A stretch of DNA of 64,000 bases from contig CAJUKP010000006.1 of assembly GCA_910587165.1 (NCBI GenBank), positions 1 to 64,000 on the forward strand, given 5' to 3'. Of this stretch, positions 53,580 to 62,500 are shown piece after piece; the stretch's first letter is position 1; every line of letters starts with the position of its first letter. The notes beneath the pieces are model-generated. The model ran no database searches. It saw nothing but the letters and a program-made list of their open reading frames with translations, and was not told the DNA's origin. The position numbers and the translations under genes are program-made. The DNA is from an uncultured Duncaniella sp. (GTDB lineage Bacteria > Bacteroidota > Bacteroidia > Bacteroidales > Muribaculaceae).

Positions 53580-53757
53580 ACTATCATCTTTTTGATTCAA
53601 TGAAACTTAGCTGATTATCAGGAAACATTTTGAAACCTCAATTCACCGCAAGGGAGGTTCGTTGTAACATGATGCATTTCAGATATTTACACTCAATAAT
53701 CCAACTATTGCAGCTATAATTTATATGACAGTCATGTTTTTTCAGCCTTTCACATCG

Positions 53758-53916
53758 TATCTTTGCCGTCGGGAAAGCCCGTGTTGGGCTGATACCACTT
53801 GACTTACTGATGAATATATAGGTTAAAAGGTAAATAGAGATTCATCATTATTTAGGTTTCATTGAACGTAATGCAGAAAAAATCCGGCTGTTTCGTGAGA
53901 AACGACCGGATTTTAA
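53758..53916 (+). other. Possible further small transcript (RNA D)
   Basis: A TATCTTTG -7 element (53758-53765) without a good -33 box is followed by hairpins AGCCC/GGGCT (53776-53790) and TGATGAAT/ATTCATCA (53808-53847) and by the terminator at 53877-53916. No reading frame. Weaker than the other candidates. Confidence 0.3.
53877..53916. terminator. Terminator of ligA, possibly bidirectional
   Basis: AAAATCCGG (53879-53887) pairs with CCGGATTTT (53906-53914), and GTTTC with GAAAC around loop GTGA. Six A on the left (53877-53882) give a U-run for minus transcripts just beyond the ligA stop; TTTTAATATT serves the plus strand. Confidence 0.8.
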
Positions 53917-53934
53917 TATTGCAGATGGATCTGG

Positions 53935-55950
53935 CTATCTGATCATGTCGAGGAATTCATCCTCCCCGATAATAGGTACACCTATTGATTTGGCTTTCTC
54001 CAGTTTCGAAGGGCCCATATTCTCCCCGGCAAGCACAAACGAGGTCTTCTTCGATATTGAACCGGTATTCTTTCCGCCGTTCATTTCTATCATGGCCTTA
54101 TACTCCTCACGTGAATGCTGTGAGAAAACGCCACTGACGACGATCACTTTACCGGCAAGTTTATCTGATGCGGATGTATCCACAGGCACCTCTATCTCAG
54201 TTCTTACTCCTGCTTCGCGCAGCCGATCTATTATATTACGGTTGAATTCAATCGAGAAGAACTCAACTATACCTTCAGCGATCTTAGGGCCTACATCGTC
54301 TATCGCCACAAGCTCCTCGGCTGACATCGACATAAGCCGGTCAAGACTTTTGACGGCCCTTGCCACCTTACGGGATACTGTCTCACCGACCGATGGAATA
54401 GACAATGCATACAGCACCCTCTCAAACGGCACATTCTTGGATGCTTCTATTCCATCAATGATCTTTTGCGCTGTTCTTGGTCCCATTCCCGGAAGATTTT
54501 CAAGATCACCTGCCTTGAGTGAATAGAAATCAGCGATGTTTCTTACAAGTCCGGCATCATATAACTGCATACAGTTTTCCTCGCCGACTCCTTCTATATC
54601 CATCATGTGACGACCGACAAAGTGCTCAAGCCGTCCGATAAGCTGTGGACGGCAACCGTATTTGTTGGGACATTGCCATGCCGCCTCACCGGCTATACGC
54701 ACAAGCTTGGATCCACAGTCCGGACATTCTTTTATAAACCTGACAGGCTCGGCGCCGGGCTGTCTCGCATCAAGATCCACCCCGGTTATCTTGGGGATGA
54801 TCTCTCCACCCTTTTCCACATAAAGCATATCATGTTCGTGAATATCGAGTGACTTCACTATATCCTCATTATGAAGGGAGGCTCTTTTCACCACCGTGCC
54901 CGAAAGCAGAACAGGATCGAGATTTGCCACAGGTGTGACCACTCCCATCCGTCCGACCTCAAATGACACATATTCAAGTCTCGTGAGTGCTCTTTCGGCT
55001 GCAAATTTATAAGCAATGGCCCAACGGGGAGACTTGGTGGTGAATCCGAGATTAAGCTGCTGACGCAAGGAATTGACTTTAAAGACAAGCCCGTCTGTCG
55101 CCACAGGAAGTTCACGGCGCTCCTTGTCCCATCGGTTTATGAAATCATTGACCGCCTGCTCCGAATCAAGGAGAGTCATAGCCTCGCTGACCTTGAACCC
55201 CCACTGACGGGCTTTGAGCATATTATCATAATGATTGTCTGAAGGAAGACTGTCGGAAAGCAGATAATAGAAATAAGCATCGAGCCCTCTCTTGGCCACA
55301 ACAGCCGGATTCAAAGTTTTCAGTGTACCGGCAGCAGCATTGCGGGGATTGGCAAACAGAGGTTCCTCATTGAAAGCCCTCTCCTCGTTGAGGCGGTCAA
55401 AAGCCTTCCAAGGAAGGACGATCTCACCCCTTATCTCAAATTCAGCCGGCCAGTCGCCGGGAGAGAGCACAAGCGGAATACTGCGGATGGTCTTCACATT
55501 ATCAGTAACATCGTCACCCTTCTCGCCGTCACCTCTGGTGACAGCCCTTACCAACCTGCCATTTTCGTATGTGAGAGATATACTTGTTCCGTCAAACTTC
55601 ATTTCGCCGACGATAGGCACTGAGACAAGACCACCGGAATTACCAAGCATATCATTGCAACGCGCCACCCAATCGTCGACCTCCGGCACTGAATATGTAT
55701 TGCCCAATGAAAGCATCGGACGTATATGCTTTACCTGAGCGAAACCACGGGTGAGATCCGATCCTACCCTTCTGGTAGGCGACAGAGGATCGGCGAGCTC
55801 CGGATGTGAAGCTTCAAGAGCCTCAAGCTCCTTCATCATCATATCATACTCCCTGTCACTTATCTCGGGGGTATTATTCACATAATAAGCATGATTGTGT
55901 CGGTTGAGCTCATCACGCAACCACGCTATTCTTTCAGATTCCTGCGACAT
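53935..55950 (-). CDS. ligA: NAD-dependent DNA ligase
   Basis: Seals nicks in replication and repair using NAD+. From the ATG at 55950 the 671 residues contain the Ia domain (AYYVNNTPEISDREYD), the adenylated Lys K118 in GEMKFDGTS, the OB fold, a four-Cys zinc finger (CPDCGSKL, then WQCPNKYGC), helix-hairpin-helix repeats around LENLPGMGPRTAQKI, and a C-terminal BRCT domain (about 595-671). A TTG at 55980 extends the frame, but it overlaps the promoter's -7 element. It is divergent from ruvA. Confidence 0.97.
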   Translation of the reverse strand: MSQESERIAWLRDELNRHNHAYYVNNTPEISDREYDMMMKELEALEASHPELADPLSPTRRVGSDLTRGFAQVKHIRPMLSLGNTYSVPEVDDWVARCNDMLGNSGGLVSVPIVGEMKFDGTSISLTYENGRLVRAVTRGDGEKGDDVTDNVKTIRSIPLVLSPGDWPAEFEIRGEIVLPWKAFDRLNEERAFNEEPLFANPRNAAAGTLKTLNPAVVAKRGLDAYFYYLLSDSLPSDNHYDNMLKARQWGFKVSEAMTLLDSEQAVNDFINRWDKERRELPVATDGLVFKVNSLRQQLNLGFTTKSPRWAIAYKFAAERALTRLEYVSFEVGRMGVVTPVANLDPVLLSGTVVKRASLHNEDIVKSLDIHEHDMLYVEKGGEIIPKITGVDLDARQPGAEPVRFIKECPDCGSKLVRIAGEAAWQCPNKYGCRPQLIGRLEHFVGRHMMDIEGVGEENCMQLYDAGLVRNIADFYSLKAGDLENLPGMGPRTAQKIIDGIEASKNVPFERVLYALSIPSVGETVSRKVARAVKSLDRLMSMSAEELVAIDDVGPKIAEGIVEFFSIEFNRNIIDRLREAGVRTEIEVPVDTSASDKLAGKVIVVSGVFSQHSREEYKAMIEMNGGKNTGSISKKTSFVLAGENMGPSKLEKAKSIGVPIIGEDEFLDMIR

Positions 55951-55967
55951 ATATGGTGGATATTTCT

Positions 55968-55975
55968 TAACTTTG
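55968..55975 (+). promoter_or_regulatory. -7 element of ruvA-sprA
   Basis: TAACTTTG, 16 nt before the ruvA ATG, with no clear TTTG at the -33 position (which would lie in ligA). It sits 2 bp from the ligA -7 element on the other strand. Confidence 0.5.
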
Positions 55976-55977
55976 TG

Positions 55978-56009
55978 CAAATTTAAGAAAAATGTTCGAT
56001 TATATTAAA
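55978..56009 (-). promoter_or_regulatory. Promoter of ligA
   Basis: On the minus strand TTTA (56006-56009), 20-bp spacer, TAAATTTG (55978-55985). The -33 box lies inside the ruvA coding region. It supports the ligA ATG at 55950. Confidence 0.65.
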
Positions 56010-56585
56010 GGTATCGTCACTGAAAATACACCTACCTATATAGTGGTTGAGGCCAACGGTCTCGGCTATCTTCTCAACATATCACTCACCACCTTCGAAT
56101 CCTTGCAGAATTGTCAGGGAGAGGTGAAACTGCTCCTGCACGAAGTGATCAGGGAAGACGCTTGGACCCTCTATGGCTTCATGACTGCAAAGGAGAGGGA
56201 ACTTTTCAGGCTTCTCATCGGAGTCTCTGGAGTGGGACCGAACACAGCTTCGCTTATCCTCTCCTCCATCTCGCCCTCCGATCTTGAGGCGGTGATCACC
56301 TCAGGAGACCATTCAAGGCTGAAAAATGTCAAGGGAATCGGCATAAAGACCGCACAAAGAATAATTGTTGACCTCAAGGATAAAATAAAACCGTCCGACA
56401 TTACGTTATCTATACAGCCCGGACTATCGGCTCCCGGTGGTGAGGTCTACGAAGAGTCTCTCGCAGCCCTTACAGCGCTCGGCTTCCCGCGGCCGCAATC
56501 ACAGAAAGTATTGCGCCGCATATTCGATGCCGATCCCACCGTGAAGGTCGAGGCCGCCATCAAGAAGGCGCTGGGCATGATGTAA
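55992..56585 (+). CDS. ruvA: Holliday junction branch migration subunit RuvA
   Basis: Binds four-way junctions as a tetramer and guides RuvB. The 197 residues have an N-terminal OB domain (MFDYIKGIVTENTPTYIVVEANGLGY), tandem helix-hairpin-helix motifs (LIGVSGVGPNTASLIL and LKNVKGIGIKTAQRIIVDLKDK) and a C-terminal RuvB-binding helix region (about 150-197). The gene shares a 41-bp divergent promoter region with ligA. sprA begins directly after the ruvA stop, with no intervening base. Confidence 0.97.
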   Translation: MFDYIKGIVTENTPTYIVVEANGLGYLLNISLTTFESLQNCQGEVKLLLHEVIREDAWTLYGFMTAKERELFRLLIGVSGVGPNTASLILSSISPSDLEAVITSGDHSRLKNVKGIGIKTAQRIIVDLKDKIKPSDITLSIQPGLSAPGGEVYEESLAALTALGFPRPQSQKVLRRIFDADPTVKVEAAIKKALGMM

Positions 56586-59500
56586 GTGAGAAGACGCAAT
56601 CACATATACCTTGCAGTGCTTGCTGTGGGCCTTTTGACAGGGCTCACGGTATTCTCATTGCGTCTCGGAGCCCAGTTTGTCACCCCCGGCTTCACGCCTC
56701 CCGCCCCGGTCATGCCGGCTTCACCGCTCGTCCAGGCTGCCGACACAATTCTCACCACCTACCCTGTCGGCCAGGCAATACCGCAGACCTACAATGACAT
56801 CGTGCGTGATGAGCTCGCTGCCGATCTCACCACACCATCCAATATCAAGACAATATCGGAATACGATCCGGAACTTGGATGTTATGTCATACGCACCAAA
56901 CTTGGAGATCAGGACATAACGACTCCTTTCTATCTCACCCCCGAGCAATTCAACGAATGGCAGAACCGCCAGTCAATGAGAGACTATTTCAGAGCGCGGA
57001 ATGCAGAAAGCGCACAGGGCGGCAAAGACAAGGAGCCATTCAACATCCTTGACATGAACTTCGCACTCGGGCCTCTTGAAAAGATCTTCGGCCCGGGAGG
57101 AGTCAGTCTGAAGACCCAGGGCTCGGTGACCATGTCGATGGGCATCAAATCCAACAAGACGGACAACCCGGCTCTGAACCTTGACTCCCGTAGAAAGACA
57201 TATTTCGACTTCGACCAGAAAATCCAGGCTACGGTGCAGGCGTCGGTAGGTGACCGTATGAAGTTCAATATGACTTACAATACCGATGCGACCTTTGACT
57301 TCGACTCAAAAAATATAAAACTCGCATACGAGGGGAAAGAAGATGATATTGTCAAGTCAATCGAGGCCGGCAATGTCTCCATGACCACAGGATCGAGCCT
57401 TATCAGAGGTAGCACAGCTCTTTTCGGTATAAAGACTCAACTACAGTTCGGTAAGCTCACTGCCACGGCACTTGTATCGCAACAGAACTCGCAGTCAACC
57501 TCCGTGAGTTCCAAAGGTGGCGCACAGACTACTGAATTCACTGTCCGTGTGGATGATTACGACCAGAACCGTCACTTTTTTCTCGGCCATTATTTCCGTG
57601 ATAACTATGACAGATTCGCATCCAAACTTCCGTTTGTAAGTTCCGGAATAAAAATCACACGAATAGAGGTATGGGTGACAAATAAAAACAGCAAATTCGA
57701 CCAGAGCCGAAATTTTGTCGCCTTCATGGACCTCGGCGAGAGCAACCACCTGTCGAGCGACTACTGGCAGCCCAACATATCGGTTCCCGTACCCAGCAAC
57801 TCCTCAAACAATCTTCTTTCGGTCATCAAGACCGACTATCCCGGAGCCCGCAGTATCAACACTGTAACCCAAGCCCTTGCCCCGCTTGCCGCCTATGGCA
57901 TAGAGGGTGGCATGGATTATGAGAAAGTGGAGTCGGCCCGGCTTCTCTCATCAAGTGAATACACACTCAACTCCACCCTTGGTTACATATCACTGAAAAG
58001 CGCACTGAGTGCCGACGAGGTGCTCGGTGTGGCATACGAATACACATACAACGGACAAGTCTATCAGGTGGGTGAATTCTCAGCCGATATCACCACTACT
58101 GACCAGTCCATCTACCTGAAGATGCTCAAGTCAACCACCGTTGACCCGAAGCTGCCCATGTGGGACCTCATGATGAAGAACGTCTACTCACTCGGAGCCT
58201 ATCAGGTGCAGAAGCAGAATTTCAGACTCAACATCAAATATCTCAGCGATACAACAGGTACAGAAATCAACTACCTCCCGGTTCCGGCAATAGCCAATCA
58301 GCCGCTTCTGCAGGTGATGAACCTTGACCGCATTGACACAAATGAGGCATCGAACCCCGACGGATTCTTTGATTTCATCGAGGGCTACACCATCCTCTCA
58401 TCGCAGGGTAAGATCATTTTCCCTGTTGTCGAGCCTTTCGGCCAGCATCTTGCCGAGAAGATTGCAGACCCTGTATTGGCTGAGAAATATGTCTATCAGG
58501 AGCTCTACGACTCCACTCTCATTGTAGCCCGTCAGTTTGCGGACAAGAACAAATTTGTCCTCAAGGGACGGTATCAGGCATCCAACGGCTCTCAGATCCG
58601 TCTCAATGCCATGAATGTGCCACGCGGTTCGGTGGTCGTGACAGCCGGCGGTGTAGTGCTCACGGAAAACTCAGACTATACCGTTGACTATGCGATGGGC
58701 ATCGTCACGATCACAAACCAGAGCATCATTGACTCCGGACAGAGCATAAACGTGAGTCTCGAAAACCAATCGCTCTTCTCCACACAGCGCAAGACCCTGC
58801 TGGGACTTGATCTCAGCTACAGGTTCAATAAAGATTTCAATATCGGGGCCACCATACTCCATTTCTCGGAGAAAGCGCTCACAGAGAAAGTGAACATAGG
58901 TGACGAGGTGGTTAACAATACAATCTGGGGACTCAACACTCAATACAACACACAGTTCATGTGGCTGACCAATCTTCTCAACAAGATCCCGACGGTCAAT
59001 GCCACATCCCCCTCGACGTTGAGTCTGCAGGCTGAGTTCGCCCATCTCATACCTCACGCCCAGAAAAGCGGGTCAAACAAAGGCTCAAGCTATATTGATG
59101 ATTTCGAATCCGCACAGATAGGCATCGACCTGCGCTCGCCATATTCATGGTTCCTCGCCTCCACTCCCTACGATCCGTCCGGCGACGCTCTGTTCCCGGA
59201 GGCCTCACTCAGCAACAATGTGGACTATGGTAAAAACAGGGCGCTGCTGAATTGGTATTTCATTGATCGTATGTTCACGGCCAGAAACTCATCCATGTGC
59301 CCGGGATATATCAAAAGCGATCCCAAGCAGATCAACAACCCATACGTTCGTGAGATAACCTTGCGCGAGGTATTCCCCGGCCGTCAGCAGACCTATGGGG
59401 AAAGCAATATAATACAGACCCTCAACCTGTCGTTCTACCCTACCGAACGCGGCCCATATAACCTTGATGCCACTAATATAGACGACCAAGGCAATCTGCT

Positions 59501-62500
59501 CAATCCGGAGAAGAGATGGGGCGGAATAATGAGGAAGATGGACAACACCAACTTCGAGGCATCGAATATCGAATATGTTCAGTTCTGGATGCTCTCGCCG
59601 TTCCTTGATCCCGACAATGACAACCTGTCGGGCGGTGATCTGTATCTCAATTTCGGCGAAGTATCGGAAGACATACTCAAGGATGGTTTGAAAAGTTATG
59701 AGAACGGAATGCCTGTCGACGGAAACAATCAGTTTCTCGAGGAAACGGTTTGGGGTCGTGTGTCGCGACAGAATTCACTGACCTACGCTTTCGACAACAA
59801 CGCCGGCGCACGCAAGCTTCAGGATGTTGGTCTCGACGGCCTCCCGAATGATGATGAGTTCACATTTTCATCATATCAGAAATATCTCGAGGCCTTGCGC
59901 ACCAAGCTCTCTCCGGCTGCCATAGAGAAGATGCAGGCCGACAAATTCTCTCCCTTCAATGACCCGGCAGGCGACAATTATCACTTCTTCCGTGGATACG
60001 ACTACGATGAAGAGCGTCTCGGTGTGCTTGAACGTTACAAGCGATACAACGGCGTGGAAGGCAACTCTCTCTCTCCCGAGGATGCCCCGGATCCGCTGTA
60101 TCAGTCATCACGCTCTCTGCCTGATGTTGAAGACATCAACCAGGACAACACACTGAATGAATATGAGCGATATTTCCAATATAGAATCTCCATCCGTCCC
60201 GAGGATCTCGAAGTTGGCAAGAACTATATCACAGACAAACAGGTGAGCATCGTGCCCAACAACGACGGCACGACACAGGAAGTCGTATGGTATCAGTTCA
60301 AGATACCCTTGAGCGATTATGACAAAGTGGTGGGCAACATCACCGATTTCTCCACGATACGCTTTGCCAGAATGTTCATGACCGGTTTCAAGGCCACCAC
60401 ACATCTCCGTTTCGCTACCTTCGAGCTCGTAAAGGGAGAATGGCGCCCATACGAATTCAACCTGAATTCGCGTGGTGATGCTCCGGCCGAGGGCAAACTT
60501 GACATTTCAGTTGTCAATATCGAGGAAAACGCTGACCGTCAGCCCGTGAACTACGTCCTGCCTCCCGGAGTGACACGAATAACCGATCCCGGACAGAGTC
60601 AGATCGTTCAGCTGAACGAGCAGTCAATGTCATTGAAACTCACCGGCCTTCAGGCAGGTGATGCGAGAGGCGTATATAAAAACACGCTGCTCGACCTGCG
60701 TAATTACAAGAGGATGCAGATGTGGGTCCATGCCGAAAAACTCATAGACGATCTCACCAATCTCAAAAGTGGAGAACTCGCGGTGTTTATCCGCCTTGGC
60801 TCAGATGTGAAGAGCAACTACTATGAGTATGAGGTGCCGCTTGAGCTCACACCGGCTGATCATTACGACAACGACAGCCCGTCGGACCGCAAGATCGTCT
60901 GGCCAAGAAACAACTATATGGACTTTGACCTGCAGACCCTTGTGAACCTCAAGAAGGAACGTAACAAAGCCAAGAATGAAAACGAGCCGGGCGTAGGGTT
61001 CGCCACTGTCTACACATCCAGAGACCCGGAGAATGAACGCAACCGCATATCAGTGATCGGCAATCCCTCATTGAGCGATGTGCGTGTAATGCTCATCGGT
61101 GTGCGCAACAACTCCCCTACCACCAAGGACGGCACCGTATGGCTCAACGAGCTCAAGGTGACAGACTTCAACAATGAAGGCGGATGGGCTGCAAAAGGTA
61201 ATCTCAACATCGGTGTATCGGATATAGCAACCCTGAATATGGGTGCTCATATCGAGACAGCAGGTTTCGGTTCTGTCGACCAGCCCTTGAACGCGCGCCG
61301 CATGGATGATTACGAGCAATACAACTTCGCCATGCAGGTCGATGCCGGCCGCTTCCTTCCCGAAGGTGCCAAACTCCGTGCGCCAATATATTACTCCGTA
61401 TCAAAGGAGAAAGTAACCCCGAAATACAATCCTCTTGACCAGGATGTGGAGCTCAAGGATGCACTTGATGCCTGCGCTACAAAAGCACAGAAGGATTCCA
61501 TAATGAATTATGCCGTGGAAAATTCCACGGTGAAAAGCTTCTCCATATCCGGTCTGAAGTTTGATGTCAAGTCAAAGACTCCCAAACCCTGGGATCCGGC
61601 TAACTTCACATTCAATTTCTCGTTCAATAAGCAGTCGAAAACCGACCCCACCACCGAATATGAATACACCAACGATTACCGTGGGTCATTCCAGTATTCC
61701 TATTCGCCATACAATAAAGGATGGAAACCATTCGGCTCACTCAAAAGCAAATCGAAGAACGCCCGTTTCCTGAAAGAATGGCAACTCAACTATATGCCGA
61801 CCAATATCTCGTTCCTCACCACTATCTCACGATATTACTACGAGATGCAGACAAGATCTGAGACCGATGTGGATTTCAGACTTCCGGTATCTGTGAGCAA
61901 GAATTTCATCTGGGACCGCCAGTTCTCTCTTTCGTGGAATTTCACCAAGTCCCTCAGTATGACTTTCAACTCCAATACCTCGGCCCGCATCGAGGAAACT
62001 ATGGGAGCCGTAAACCGCAAGCTGTTCCCTGATAAGTACAAGGAATGGAAAGACACTGTGATGCAGAGCATTCTGAGCCTTGGAACGCCTTGGAGTTATA
62101 ACCAGTCATTTGTGGTCAACTATCGCGCACCTTTCAGCCGCATACCGTTCCTTGACTGGCTCACAGGCAACTTCTCATACAATTCCACATACCGTTGGGA
62201 CCGTGGAGCGGAGGTTGACGGAGTGTCGATGGGAAATTCCATAGCCAACCAGGCCGCAATAAATGCTGACGGCAGAATCAATTTCGAGACTCTGTACAAC
62301 AAATGGTCGTTTACAAAAGCTGTCAACCAGCGTTTCCAGGCCAAGAGAGCCAGGGTATCCGAACGCAAGGCCAAGAAATATGAACGCACATTCAGCCTTA
62401 AACCCGACACGACTCTCACCATCAAGCATAACCTGCGCAACAAGAAAGTTAAAGTCACAGCTGCCACTACAGATGGCAAACCGTTCCGTGTGACCCACAA

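Noticed and set aside
55951..55980. N-terminal extension of LigA from a TTG codon
   Set aside because: That codon overlaps the ligA -7 element, and the ATG at 55950 fits the family start.
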